A DNA stretch of 64,000 bases from contig NZ_JAUYFA010000085.1 in assembly GCF_030691135.1 (NCBI RefSeq), positions 62,001 through 126,000 on the forward strand, read 5' to 3'. How positions within the stretch are numbered: the first letter of the stretch is position 1; the number at the start of each line of letters is the position of its first letter. The translations under genes were made by a program, and so were the position numbers. The stretch is from Phreatobacter sp. GTDB taxonomy: Bacteria; Pseudomonadota; Alphaproteobacteria; Rhizobiales; Phreatobacteraceae. The notes under the pieces were generated by a model, which was not told where the DNA came from, did not search any database, and worked only from the letters and a program-made list of their open reading frames with translations. Of the stretch, positions 24,334 through 33,229 are shown one piece after another.

Positions 24334-25419
24334 ATGCCCGATCAGCCGAAGCCCGACGAGCCGAAGCGGCCCGGTTTCTTCAAGCGGCTGTTCGGCCAGG
24401 ATGCACCTGTGGCCCCGGAGCCCGTCACGCCCGCGTCGGCCGACGTCGCGCCCGCAGCCCCGCCCGCAGCCCTGCCCGAGGTTCCGCCGACCGAGCCGCG
24501 GAGCTGGTGGCGCCGGCTCACCGATGGCCTGTCGCGCACTTCGTCCCGGCTTGGCACCGGGGTCACCGACCTCTTCACCAAGCGCAAGCTCGACCATGCG
24601 ACGCTGGAGGAGCTCGAGGACCTGTTGATCCAGGCCGATCTCGGCGTCGAGACCGCCGGGCGCATCGCCGGGGCGCTTTCCAAGGGCCGTTTCGGCAAGG
24701 ACATCGCGCCGGAGGAAGTGCGCGCCGTCCTCGCCGGCGAGATCGAGGCCGTGCTCGCCCCTGTCGCCCGGCCCCTCGTGATCGACGCCGCGGCCCGGCC
24801 CTTCGTCATCATGGTGGTCGGCGTCAACGGTGCCGGCAAGACCACCACCATCGGCAAGCTCGCCGCCAAGTTCCGCGCCGAGGGGCGCTCGGTCCTGCTG
24901 GGCGCCGGCGACACGTTCCGCGCCGCCGCCATCGAGCAGTTGAAGATCTGGGGTGAGCGCACCGGCGCTCCCGTGGTCACCCGGCCGCAGGGTTCGGATG
25001 CGGCGGGCCTCGCCTTCGATACGGTGAAACAGGCGCAGGAGGCGGGAACCGATGTCGTCATCCTGGACACGGCCGGCCGGCTGCAGAACAAGTCGGAACT
25101 GATGGCTGAGCTCGAAAAGGTCGTGCGCGTCATCCGCAAGGTCGATGCCGCGGCGCCGCACGCGGTGCTCCTCGTCCTCGACGCCACCACCGGCCAGAAC
25201 GCGCTGACCCAGGTCGACGCCTTCGCCCGCACCGCCGGCGTGACCGGCCTCGTCATGACCAAGCTCGACGGCACCGCCCGCGGCGGCATCCTCGTCGCGG
25301 TGGCGGCGAAGACCGGGCTTCCAGTTCATTTCATCGGCGTCGGCGAGGGCATCGACGACCTCGAACCCTTCGCGGCGCAGGATTTCGCCCGCGCCATCGT
25401 CGGCCTCGACGAGAGCTGA
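24334..25419 (+). CDS. ftsY: Signal recognition particle receptor FtsY
   Basis: A 361-residue SRP receptor GTPase that docks ribosome-SRP complexes at the inner membrane. A short acidic and Pro/Ala-rich N-terminal region (to about residue 60) precedes the N domain and G domain. GTPase motifs: G1 [18 protein letters not shown], the insertion-box [17 protein letters not shown]3 [14 protein letters not shown]4 [10 protein letters not shown], and C-terminal [16 protein letters not shown]. The reduced A domain is normal for alphaproteobacteria. It converges with a small secreted-protein gene. Confidence 0.97.
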   Translation: MPDQPKPDEPKRPGFFKRLFGQDAPVAPEPVTPASADVAPAAPPAALPEVPPTEPRSWWRRLTDGLSRTSSRLGTGVTDLFTKRKLDHATLEELEDLLIQADLGVETAGRIAGALSKGRFGKDIAPEEVRAVLAGEIEAVLAPVARPLVIDAAARPFVIMVVGVNGAGKTTTIGKLAAKFRAEGRSVLLGAGDTFRAAAIEQLKIWGERTGAPVVTRPQGSDAAGLAFDTVKQAQEAGTDVVILDTAGRLQNKSELMAELEKVVRVIRKVDAAAPHAVLLVLDATTGQNALTQVDAFARTAGVTGLVMTKLDGTARGGILVAVAAKTGLPVHFIGVGEGIDDLEPFAAQDFARAIVGLDES

Positions 25420-25423
25420 GCGC

Positions 25424-25678
25424 TCAGTGCGGCAGGGGGTGATGACGCCCGTGGCGGTGGTGGCGATGCCGCGGCGCGGGACGTATCTCGGCCGTTCCGG
25501 CGGGCGCGAAGTAATAGGTCCGCGGCGTCACGATCGGGCGATAGATCACCGGCCTGTCGGCAACGTGCCAGCCGGTCCAGAACGGGCTCGCCGCGGCCGG
25601 CGCCGCCGGCGCGAGGACGGCCACGAAGGCGCCCATGGCGAGCGAGCGGATGGTCGGGGTCGGCAGGCGGCGTGACAT
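25424..25678 (-). CDS. Small secreted His-rich hypothetical protein (84 aa)
   Basis: An 84-residue protein with an N-terminal signal-like segment (RSLAMGAFVAVLAPAAPAAAS) and a C-terminus rich in histidine and arginine (RHRHHRHGRHHPLPH). The mature part is short, with tyrosine and proline (VIYRPIVTPRTYYFAPAG). GGAG lies seven bases before the ATG, so expression is credible. The His cluster suggests metal or polyanion binding at the cell surface or periplasm, but this is only a compositional argument. No family is recognised. It ends four bases from the ftsY stop on the opposite strand. Confidence 0.6.
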   Translation of the reverse strand: MSRRLPTPTIRSLAMGAFVAVLAPAAPAAASPFWTGWHVADRPVIYRPIVTPRTYYFAPAGTAEIRPAPRHRHHRHGRHHPLPH

Positions 25679-25792
25679 GGCGATACTCCGGATACGAAAA
25701 CCGAGAATGCCCCAACAGAGTCACCAATCCGTTTCCGCCTGCGACGCCCGGACCGGGTGCCGACGGCCTCGCGATCGGCTAGAACCATCCTC

Positions 25793-26044
25793 ATGAGTGC
25801 AAACGGCCCGAGACCCGACGACGACGCGAAGCGACAGGAAGAGGCGCGGCGCATCCTGGAGCGCACCCACCGCGATTCCGCGCCGATCCTCGAATCCGCC
25901 CTGCGTCGCAGCGGTGACTTCCTCGCCGCCCGTGGCGAATCCGACGACCCCGCCGAGATCTGGGGCAAGCGCATCGGCCGCATCCTGGCGATCGCCGTCG
26001 GCATCGGCTGCGTCGTCTATCTGGTGGCGATCTATGGCCGCTGA
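25793..26044 (+). CDS. Small single-pass membrane protein (83 aa)
   Basis: An 83-residue protein with a charged N-terminal half (PRPDDDAKRQEEARRILERTHRDS) and one C-terminal membrane helix (IGRILAIAVGIGCVVYLVAIYGR). That makes it a tail-anchored inner-membrane protein of unknown function. I start it at ATG 25793 rather than the GTG at 25757. The ribosome-binding site is poor. It overlaps the following zincin gene by 11 bases, so the two are probably co-translated. Confidence 0.7.
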   Translation: MSANGPRPDDDAKRQEEARRILERTHRDSAPILESALRRSGDFLAARGESDDPAEIWGKRIGRILAIAVGIGCVVYLVAIYGR

Positions 26045-26456
26045 GGCGATCCCCGCGGCCTTCGCTGACCTCAAGGCGCCTGATCTCGAGGCATTCGAGG
26101 CGATCGCCGCCGCCGCCTATACCGGCCTGCCTGAGGATTTCCGCGCCCTCTGCAAGGGCCTCGTCATCCGGCTCGAGGATTTTCCCACCGAGGAAGTCCT
26201 CAAGGAGATGGAAGCCGAGAGCGACTTCGATCTTCTCGGCCTGTTCCAGGGCACGGGCATGCCGTTTCAGTCCGTGCAGTATTCGGGCACCATGCCCAAC
26301 ATGATCTGGCTCTACCGGCGGCCGATCCTCGACTACTGGGCCGAACATGACGAGACCCTCGGTGCCGTCGTCGCCCATGTGCTGATCCATGAGATCGGCC
26401 ACCATTTTGGCCTGTCCGACGCGGACATGGAGGCGATCGAGCGGCGCGGGGAGTGA
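26034..26456 (+). CDS. Metallopeptidase (zincin-like, DUF1025/PF06262)
   Basis: A 140-residue minimal zincin. The zinc-binding motif HEIGHHFGLSD lies near residue 120, with preceding VVAHVLI, and the protein has the family pattern FPTEEVLKEMEAESDFDLLGLFQGTGMPFQSV. No signal peptide is visible, so it is probably cytosolic. Members are short putative proteases with unknown substrates. The ATG lies inside the last codons of the small membrane-protein gene. The track start at 25797 is an artefact of reading through that gene in another frame. Confidence 0.88.
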   Translation: MAAEAIPAAFADLKAPDLEAFEAIAAAAYTGLPEDFRALCKGLVIRLEDFPTEEVLKEMEAESDFDLLGLFQGTGMPFQSVQYSGTMPNMIWLYRRPILDYWAEHDETLGAVVAHVLIHEIGHHFGLSDADMEAIERRGE

Positions 26457-26478
26457 GGGGCAGGGCTTCGACGGCGCG

Positions 26479-26982
26479 TCAGCCCTTGCCGAACTTCCAC
26501 CACTTCTTCTTCTCCTCCGGCATGTCCTCGCCGGGGGCGGGCGGGGCCACCACCTTCGAGAAACTCTCGAAGAACTCGCCCGCCAGCTTCTTGGCGGTGG
26601 CATCGATCAGCCGCGAGCCGAGCTGGGCGATCTTGCCGGAAATCTGGCTCTTGACGTCATAGGTGAGGAGCGTCACCCCTTCGCTCTCCTCCGTCAGCTT
26701 TACCGTGGCACCGCCCTTGGCCATGCCGGCGACGCCGCCATTGCCCTCGCCGGAAATCGTGTAGCCGTTCGGCGGATCGATGTCGGAGAGGGTGACGCTG
26801 CCGGAGAAGCTCGCCTTGACCGGGCCGATCTTCAGCACCGCCTTGGCAGCGAAACCGTTGTCACCGGTGCGCTCCATGCTCTGACAGCCGGGAATGCACT
26901 GGCGAAGCACGTCGGGATCGTTGAGCGCCGCCCACACCACTTCCCGCGGGGCCTCGATACGCTGGGTGCCGGTCATGTCCAT
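26479..26982 (-). CDS. CoxG-like SRPBCC protein (carbon monoxide dehydrogenase subunit G family)
   Basis: A 167-residue protein with a START/SRPBCC fold (PF06240). It begins MDMTGTQRIEAPREVVWAALNDPDVLRQCIPGCQSMER, the family signature, and contains ISGEGNGGVAGMAKGGATVKL and LGSRLIDATAKKLAGEFFESF. In the CO dehydrogenase operon CoxG is thought to help attach the enzyme to the membrane, but many homologues, like this one, have no cox genes nearby. The C-terminus is short and basic (EKKKWWKFGKG). A second in-frame ATG at 26976 is an alternative start. It sits alone between convergent and same-strand unrelated genes. Confidence 0.88.
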   Translation of the reverse strand: MDMTGTQRIEAPREVVWAALNDPDVLRQCIPGCQSMERTGDNGFAAKAVLKIGPVKASFSGSVTLSDIDPPNGYTISGEGNGGVAGMAKGGATVKLTEESEGVTLLTYDVKSQISGKIAQLGSRLIDATAKKLAGEFFESFSKVVAPPAPGEDMPEEKKKWWKFGKG

Positions 26983-27072
26983 GGGATGAGGCTTTCGATT
27001 GGGGCGATTTCGGAGCGGAGACTAGGACCGGCGGCGGGCGGCTGTCGAGCCCGTCTTCGGCAGCAGACCCGG

Positions 27073-27984
27073 TCAGCTGCCCGGCTTCTCGCCGGCCGGC
27101 CATTCGACCGCCTTGAGCGCGTCGGCCAGCCGGGCCTTGGCCGAACCCGGCCGCAGCGGCTTCTGCTGGCTGTCATGCGGCGCCCAGCCCGACAGGGTGA
27201 CGACCTGGAAGGTAGCGCGGATGCGGCCGTCGGGATCGGCGAAGCGCTCGTGGTAGATGGCGGCCATGCGCAGCAGCGTCGCCCGCTTCAGGGGCACCCG
27301 GCGGCGGGCGACCAGCGGGTTGGTGGCGCCCATGGCGCGAAGGTCCCGCATCAGCGCGAAGACATCCCGATAGCGCACCGTCAGCCGGTCTGAATCCGTG
27401 ACCGGCAGCGCGAAGCCCGCCCGTTGCAGCAGGCCGCCGATGTCGCGCACATCGGCGAAGGGGGCGACACGCGGTGAGAGCCCGCCGTCCAGCTCGCTCT
27501 CCGCGGCGGCGAAGGCCTGGCGCAGCTCGGTCAGGGTGTCGCCACCGAGCAGCGCCGCGAGAAACAGGCCGTCGGGCTTCAGCGCCCGGCGCACCTGCAC
27601 GAAGAGACCCGGAAGGTCGTCGACGAACTGCATGCCCAGCGCCGAGACGGCCAGGTCGAGGCTCTGATCGGCGAAGGGCAGCGCCTCGGGGGCGGCGACG
27701 ACGACCGGCCCGGCGCGCCGCCGGGCCAGCTCCTCGACCGCCTCGGTCGCCAGCACGACCGGCCATCCCCGTGCCGCGAGGGCGTCCCGCAGCGCATCGG
27801 TCGGGGTGGCGATATCGGCGAGGGACGTGAAGGTCCGCTGCACCAGCATCAGCCGGTCGCCGAGGTCCTCGGCGACGCCGGCCAGCAGAAAGTCCGCCAC
27901 CTCGCCCCGCGCGGCGCGAACCCGGCGCCGTCCGGCGAGTTGGTTGTCGAAATGCTGCATTGTCATCGGCGGCATATGGTGCAT
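27073..27984 (-). CDS. SAM-methyltransferase-like protein (BioC/NDUFAF5-type)
   Basis: A 303-residue protein with the layout of alphaproteobacterial BioC/NDUFAF5-like proteins: a basic N-terminus (HFDNQLAGRRRVRAARG), then VAEDLGDRLMLVQR, post-I region APEALPFADQSLDLAVSALGMQFVDDLPG and LKPDGLFLAALLGGDTLTELRQAF. The glycine-rich SAM motif I is not recognisable (IATPTDALRDALAARGWPVVLATEAV), so SAM use is uncertain. The mitochondrial relative NDUFAF5 hydroxylates an arginine of a complex I subunit. ATG 27984 has AGGA six bases upstream and is preferred to the track start at 28080. Confidence 0.75.
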   Translation of the reverse strand: MHHMPPMTMQHFDNQLAGRRRVRAARGEVADFLLAGVAEDLGDRLMLVQRTFTSLADIATPTDALRDALAARGWPVVLATEAVEELARRRAGPVVVAAPEALPFADQSLDLAVSALGMQFVDDLPGLFVQVRRALKPDGLFLAALLGGDTLTELRQAFAAAESELDGGLSPRVAPFADVRDIGGLLQRAGFALPVTDSDRLTVRYRDVFALMRDLRAMGATNPLVARRRVPLKRATLLRMAAIYHERFADPDGRIRATFQVVTLSGWAPHDSQQKPLRPGSAKARLADALKAVEWPAGEKPGS

Positions 27985-28067
27985 GGCCCATCCTGCGTCA
28001 AATTCGCGACGAGCCTTGCCCTTCATCGTCTTTGCCGCGAAATATCGCCCGAGAAGAAGGATCAGAG

Positions 28068-28901
28068 ATGTTGAAGGCATGGCGCGTCACCTGGGACGCA
28101 GTTGACCGGTTCCTGGCCAACGACGGCTGGGCGACCGCCAGTCACATCGCCCTGAACGGGCTGATGTCGCTGTTCCCGTTCCTCATCCTGGTGACGGCGC
28201 TCGCGAGCTTCGCCGGCGCGCGCCCCTATGGCGACGAGGTCACGCGCATTCTGCTCGAGGCCTGGCCGGAGGTGGTGGCCCGGCCGATTGCGCGGGAGAT
28301 CGAGACCGTTCTGACGACGACGCGCACCGACCTCCTGACCATCGGTGCGCTTCTGGCCGTCTATTTCGCCTCCAACGGTGTCGAGGCGCTGCGCACCTCC
28401 CTCAACCGCGCCTATGAGGTTCGCGAAAGCCGCTGGTGGTACATGTGCCGCCTGGAATCCATCGCCTATGTGCTCGTCGGCGCCCTCGCCTTGCTGGTGG
28501 CGGCAGTGCTCGTTGTCCTCGGCCCGCTGATCTGGGCGACGGCGGTACGCCACGTACCGGGTATCGCGCCGCTCGGCTGGGTGGTTCTGTTCCTGCGCGT
28601 GGCGGCGGCGTCCCTCGTCATCGTCATCGCGCTGACCGTGGTGCATCTGCTGTTGCCGGCCGGGCGCCGCCGGTTCATCGACGTGCTGCCGGGCATCGTC
28701 ATCACCCTGGTGCTCTGGCTGGCCGCCGGTACCCTTTTCGGCACCTACCTCGCGAATTTCGCCCAGAACTACGTCAACACCTATGCCGGTCTCGCCTCGG
28801 TCATGGTGGCGCTGGTCTTCCTCTATTATTCCGCCGCCATCTTCGTCCTTGGTGGCGAGCTCAATGCGGCGATCGGGCGCGCCAGCGGCCGCATCGTCTG
28901 A
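28068..28901 (+). CDS. YihY/BrkB family inner-membrane protein
   Basis: A 277-residue protein of the YihY/virulence factor BrkB family (PF03631). It has six predicted membrane helices, with family blocks HIALNGLMSLFPFLILVTALASFAG, GVEALRTSLNRAYEVRESRWW, and YVNTYAGLASVMVALVFLYYSAAIFVLGGELNAAI. Members are often mislabelled ribonuclease BN; the molecular role is unknown. ATG 28068 has AAGGA six bases upstream and is clearly better than the track start at 27960. It diverges from the methyltransferase-like gene. Confidence 0.92.
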   Translation: MLKAWRVTWDAVDRFLANDGWATASHIALNGLMSLFPFLILVTALASFAGARPYGDEVTRILLEAWPEVVARPIAREIETVLTTTRTDLLTIGALLAVYFASNGVEALRTSLNRAYEVRESRWWYMCRLESIAYVLVGALALLVAAVLVVLGPLIWATAVRHVPGIAPLGWVVLFLRVAAASLVIVIALTVVHLLLPAGRRRFIDVLPGIVITLVLWLAAGTLFGTYLANFAQNYVNTYAGLASVMVALVFLYYSAAIFVLGGELNAAIGRASGRIV

Positions 28902-28907
28902 GGCGGA

Positions 28908-30143
28908 TCACACCGTCCGCAGCGCCGTGATAGGGTCGAGCATGCTCGCCCGCTTGGCCGGATACCAGCCGAAGAAGACGCCCACCAGCCCCGAGAACAG
29001 GACGGCGCCGAAGATCGACTGCGGCTCGACGAGGAGCGGCCAGCCGAAGCGGGCGGAGACCCCGAACGCGGCGCCGAGCCCGACCATGATGCCGATGACC
29101 CCGCCGATGGCGGCCAGAGATGTCGCCTCGATGAGAAACTGGCGCATGACGTCGCGCCGCCTGGCGCCGACCGCCAGCCTCAGCCCGATCTCGCGCGTGC
29201 GCTCCGTGACGCTCACCAGCATGATGTTCATGATGCCGATGCCGCCTACAGCGAGGGAAATCGCCGCGACCGCCGCGAGCAGCAGCGACAGGGTGGTGGC
29301 GGCGCCGGCAGCGGTATTGGCGATTTCCGTGAGGTTGCGGATCTGGAAATCGTCCTCCTGGCCGGGCTGCAGCCGGTGACGCTGGCGTAGCAACTGGCGC
29401 ATGTCGTCCTCCGCCTGCGCCATGCTCTCGCCCTGGCGGATCTTGACGTGGATGACGCCGACCGAGCGGGCATTCGCCCGGTTCACGCCGACGAGCCTCT
29501 GCCGGATGGTCGGCAGCGGCACGAAGCTGGTATCGTCCTGGTCCTGGCCCATCATCGACTGGCCCTTGGAGACCATGACGCCGATCACGGTGAAGGGGAC
29601 GGCGCGGATGCGGACGGTCTCGCCGATCGGGTCGACGCCGTCGCCGAAGAGATTGCGCGCCACGGTCTGGCCGAGAATCACCACCTGACCCCCGCGGGCG
29701 GTCTCCTCCGGCTCGAACAGGCGGCCGGAGGCGATGGGCCATTCCCGCGCCTCGAACCAGCCGAGATCCACGCCCACCACCTCGGTGAACCAGTTGTTGC
29801 CGCCGGCGACCACCTGGGTGCGGGTGCGGCTGTTGGGTGCGGTGACCTGGACGCTCGCCACCTCCGCCTCGATGGCGCGCGCATCGTCTTCCGTCAGTGA
29901 GGACGACGCACCCAGCCCGAGGCGCACGCCGCCCTGGGTGACGTTCCCCGGCAGGACGATGAAGAGATTGGCGCCCAGCGACTGGACCTGCGCCAACACG
30001 CGGTCGCGGGCGCCGCCGCCGATCGCCACCATGGCGATCACCGCCGCCACGCCGATCACCATGCCGAGCATGGTCAGGGCCGAGCGCAGCTTGTGTGCCC
30101 GCAGGGCCGACAGGGCTTCGCGGATCGCTTCCATCATCGACAT
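28908..30143 (-). CDS. MacB-type ABC transporter permease (FtsX superfamily)
   Basis: A 411-residue permease with the MacB topology: one N-terminal helix (LTMLGMVIGVAAVIAMVAIGGGA), a large periplasmic domain (PF12704, about 50-250), then three C-terminal helices of the FtsX domain (GIGIMNIMLVSVTERTREIGLRLAVGARRRDVMRQF). Such permeases transmit ATPase cycles across the membrane for macrolide, peptide or lipoprotein handling. No ATPase or HlyD-like partner is adjacent, so it must work with a subunit encoded elsewhere. I start at ATG 30143 (MSMMEAIREALSALRAHKLRS); the track adds 12 residues from 30179. Confidence 0.88.
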   Translation of the reverse strand: MSMMEAIREALSALRAHKLRSALTMLGMVIGVAAVIAMVAIGGGARDRVLAQVQSLGANLFIVLPGNVTQGGVRLGLGASSSLTEDDARAIEAEVASVQVTAPNSRTRTQVVAGGNNWFTEVVGVDLGWFEAREWPIASGRLFEPEETARGGQVVILGQTVARNLFGDGVDPIGETVRIRAVPFTVIGVMVSKGQSMMGQDQDDTSFVPLPTIRQRLVGVNRANARSVGVIHVKIRQGESMAQAEDDMRQLLRQRHRLQPGQEDDFQIRNLTEIANTAAGAATTLSLLLAAVAAISLAVGGIGIMNIMLVSVTERTREIGLRLAVGARRRDVMRQFLIEATSLAAIGGVIGIMVGLGAAFGVSARFGWPLLVEPQSIFGAVLFSGLVGVFFGWYPAKRASMLDPITALRTV

Positions 30144-30218
30144 GCTGCGATGATAGCAGACCGTCACCGGCGCACACATGAATTGCCCGTCATGAGCGAC
30201 TTCCGTTGAGGAATATTA

Positions 30219-33128
30219 ATGCACGAAAGGCGTGTGTGTTTCCCTACGGTAAGATATGTGCTTTTTTGTGGGGCAATGACACCCATGCGTGATTCGGCCC
30301 AAGATGGCGGGGAGCATGCGGCGCCGTCACCCGGCGGATCCATCCGGTTTGGGCTGAACTGGTATCTCGCCGGCCTGGTGGTCGTGGCACTGGCGCCCAT
30401 GATCGTCGCCGCTGTTGTCTCTCTTCTCCAGGCCGGACGGGCCTATGAGACGGCGGCCGCTGCCCGCCTTCTCGATACGGCCCGCACATTGGCGCGGGCA
30501 GCCGAGGGCGAACTCGCGGCCGGCGCGACGCTCCTCGACGTGCTCGTCCGGGTGCCCCATGCCGTTCCGTCGACGGAAGGCGTCGATCCCTGGGCCGCTG
30601 CCGCGGAACAGAAGATCGGTGGCCGGCTGGTGGAAGAGGTTTTCGCGACCCTGACTGGCATCCCTGAAGGGCAGGGCCTGTCGCCGCAGGGCATCCCGCT
30701 GGACGTCCTGCGGCGGGCCATGCAGACGGGCAAGGCCGCCGTCTCGGACCTCTTCACCGATCCTGGCTCGAATTCGAAGCGGATCGCCATCGCCGCCCTC
30801 GTGGCTTTCGACGAGGCCACCATCCGCTTCGCTGCGCTCGTGATCCCGCCGGGGCGCCTGGTGCACGCCCTTCAGCAGTCGGATCCGACCGAAACCGGGC
30901 GCGTGCTGGCCGTCGTCGACGGTCGGGGTCATTTCATCGCGCGCTCACGCGATGGACCTGCCTTTGTCGGCCGGCCGGTGCCCGAGTTCGCCAGGATCAA
31001 GGCCGTCGGCACCGAAGCCGGCATTTTCGAAGGCCAGACGGCCGACGGTCGTTCGGTTGTCTTCGCGTTCCAGACGCTCAAGGGGACGCCGGGCTGGGTT
31101 CTGGGCGTGGGTGAACCGCTCAGCGTCTTCCGCGCCCGCAACCAGGCTCCCCTGATCGACCTCGGTATCGGCGCCGTCGGCGCGCTCCTGCTCGCCTTGC
31201 TCGCCGCGGCCTGGATCGGCAAGACGGTCCTGCGCCCGGTCCAGACCCTCGTCACGCGGGCGAGGCAGGTTGCGGCAGGGAACGATGGCGCGGCGCCGGC
31301 CGTGGTCGCGCCCTCGGGAATCGCCGAGTTCGAGGATCTTCGCCGCAGCCTGGAAGTGTCGGAACAAGTCCTGCGTGACCGTGCAGAGGCGCAAGGACAG
31401 GTCGCCCGAAGCCTGGCGCAGAGCGAGAAGCGGTACCGTTTGCTCGCCAGCACGGGTGCGCTGGTCTTCTGGCACCGGGACACGGCAGGCGTCGTCAGCG
31501 CTACCGGCTGGGAACGGCTCGCGGGCTCGTCCACTGACCTCGACGCTCCTTGGAGCGCCCTGGATCTCTCCTGGTACGAAAACCTTCATCCCGACGACGC
31601 GCCGGTCGTCCGCGCCGCCTGGATCGACGCCCAGCAGAGCCGCGACCAGTTCGACATCGAATACCGCATCCGTCGCGCCGACGGCACCTGGCGCTGGGTC
31701 CGGTCGCGCGGCACGAAGGTCGACAGCGAGGACGGCACCGGCGAGGAATGGATCGGCGTGATCGAGGATGTCGGTGCACGCCGCGATGCCCAGGCCCGCA
31801 TCGCCTATCTCGCCCAGCATGACCCGATGACCGGGCTCGGCAATCGGCTGTTCTTCCAGGACCGTCTCGCGGCTGTCTGCGGCGGCGGCCCGGCTGCGGC
31901 CCAGACGGCGGTGCTGTGCATCGACCTCGACCGGTTCAAATGGGTCAACGACGCCCTCGGCCATGCCATCGGTGATGCCGTCCTGGCGATGGTCACGGAG
32001 CGTCTGAAGGCCTGCATCCAGCCGGGCGACATCGTCGCCCGGATCGGCGGCGATGAGTTCGCGGTCATCCAGGTGAACGGCGCCCAGCCCGAAGCGGCCT
32101 CGTCCCTTGCCCATGCCATCGTCGAGGCGGTCGCCGCTCCCATGCCGATCGGTGACCATTCCGTGGCGATCACTGCCAGTGTGGGCATCGCCATGCCGGA
32201 TGAGGAAGGTCCCGTTGCCGTCCTGCGCAATGCTGACATTGCCCTGGATCGCGCCAAGATGGACGGGCGCGCCCGGTTCGCCTTTTTCGAACAGGCGATG
32301 GACGCCTCCATGCAGGTGCGCCTTCGCCTGGAACGCGACCTCAGGACGGCCGTTGCGCAGGGCCAGTTCGCCCTGCATTACCAGCCCATCGTCGCGGTCG
32401 GCTCCGGCGCCCTCGTCGGTTTCGAGGCGCTCGTCCGCTGGCACCACCCCGAACGCGGCACGGTGCCACCGGGCGATTTCATCGGCCTGGCCGAAGATAT
32501 CGGGCTGATCGGCGCACTCGGCCGCTGGGTGCTGGAAAAGGCCTGCGCCGACGCAGCCCTGTGGCCGCGTCCGGTCAAGGTCGCCGTCAACGTATCTCCG
32601 AAACAGCTTGCCGACAGCAACTTCCCCGATGTCGTCGACGCGACATTGAAGCGCTCTGGCCTCGCGCCGGCGCGGCTGGAACTGGAGATCACCGAAAACG
32701 CGCTGATGGACGATGTCGAGGGCGCCATGAACGCGCTCCTCCGCCTCAAGCAGACCGGCTGCGCCCTCGCCATGGATGATTTCGGCACAGGCTATTCCTC
32801 GCTCGGCTACCTGCGCACATTCCCCTTCGACAAGGTCAAGATCGACAGGTCCTTCGTCAAGGATCTGTCGGAGACCAAGGAGAGCAGCGCCATCATCCGG
32901 GCCGTGACGGGCATGTGCGGCAGCCTTGGCATCATCAGCACGGCCGAAGGCGTGGAAACCGAAGAACAGCTCGCCTTCCTGCGTGAGGAAAACTGCTCGG
33001 AAGCCCAGGGCTACCTCTTCGGGCGTCCGGTGCCCGCGGCGGAGATCCCCGCCGTCTTCGAGCGGTTCCAGGGCGGCAATGTCCTGACGCTGGACGCCTT
33101 CGCCAGGACCGGTGCCGTCCGCGCATGA
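30219..33128 (+). CDS. Membrane-bound diguanylate cyclase/phosphodiesterase (sensor-HAMP-PAS-GGDEF-EAL)
   Basis: A 969-residue cyclic-di-GMP enzyme. A membrane helix near 48-70, a periplasmic sensor region, and a second helix near 311-335 (LIDLGIGAVGALLLALLAAAWIG) lead into a HAMP-like segment. A PAS domain (about 400-530) contains YENLHPDDAPVVRAAW. The GGDEF site is intact (RIGGDEFAVIQ, near 607), and so is the EAL site (GFEALVRWHHPERGTVPPGDFI, near 735), with EITENAL, DDFGTGYSSLGYL and KIDRSFV. Both activities are possible. GAGGA six bases before ATG 30219 supports this start. It diverges from the MacB-type gene with only 75 bases between. Confidence 0.95.
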   Translation: MHERRVCFPTVRYVLFCGAMTPMRDSAQDGGEHAAPSPGGSIRFGLNWYLAGLVVVALAPMIVAAVVSLLQAGRAYETAAAARLLDTARTLARAAEGELAAGATLLDVLVRVPHAVPSTEGVDPWAAAAEQKIGGRLVEEVFATLTGIPEGQGLSPQGIPLDVLRRAMQTGKAAVSDLFTDPGSNSKRIAIAALVAFDEATIRFAALVIPPGRLVHALQQSDPTETGRVLAVVDGRGHFIARSRDGPAFVGRPVPEFARIKAVGTEAGIFEGQTADGRSVVFAFQTLKGTPGWVLGVGEPLSVFRARNQAPLIDLGIGAVGALLLALLAAAWIGKTVLRPVQTLVTRARQVAAGNDGAAPAVVAPSGIAEFEDLRRSLEVSEQVLRDRAEAQGQVARSLAQSEKRYRLLASTGALVFWHRDTAGVVSATGWERLAGSSTDLDAPWSALDLSWYENLHPDDAPVVRAAWIDAQQSRDQFDIEYRIRRADGTWRWVRSRGTKVDSEDGTGEEWIGVIEDVGARRDAQARIAYLAQHDPMTGLGNRLFFQDRLAAVCGGGPAAAQTAVLCIDLDRFKWVNDALGHAIGDAVLAMVTERLKACIQPGDIVARIGGDEFAVIQVNGAQPEAASSLAHAIVEAVAAPMPIGDHSVAITASVGIAMPDEEGPVAVLRNADIALDRAKMDGRARFAFFEQAMDASMQVRLRLERDLRTAVAQGQFALHYQPIVAVGSGALVGFEALVRWHHPERGTVPPGDFIGLAEDIGLIGALGRWVLEKACADAALWPRPVKVAVNVSPKQLADSNFPDVVDATLKRSGLAPARLELEITENALMDDVEGAMNALLRLKQTGCALAMDDFGTGYSSLGYLRTFPFDKVKIDRSFVKDLSETKESSAIIRAVTGMCGSLGIISTAEGVETEEQLAFLREENCSEAQGYLFGRPVPAAEIPAVFERFQGGNVLTLDAFARTGAVRA

Positions 33129-33229
33129 CGCAGCGTTGATCCATGCGTGGCGCGGAGCTTCCCGTCTTGCCGGGCTTGGGCTAAGGGCTTGGCCGATCTG
33201 AACCTCATAGCGCCAGCCCGAGGATCGCC

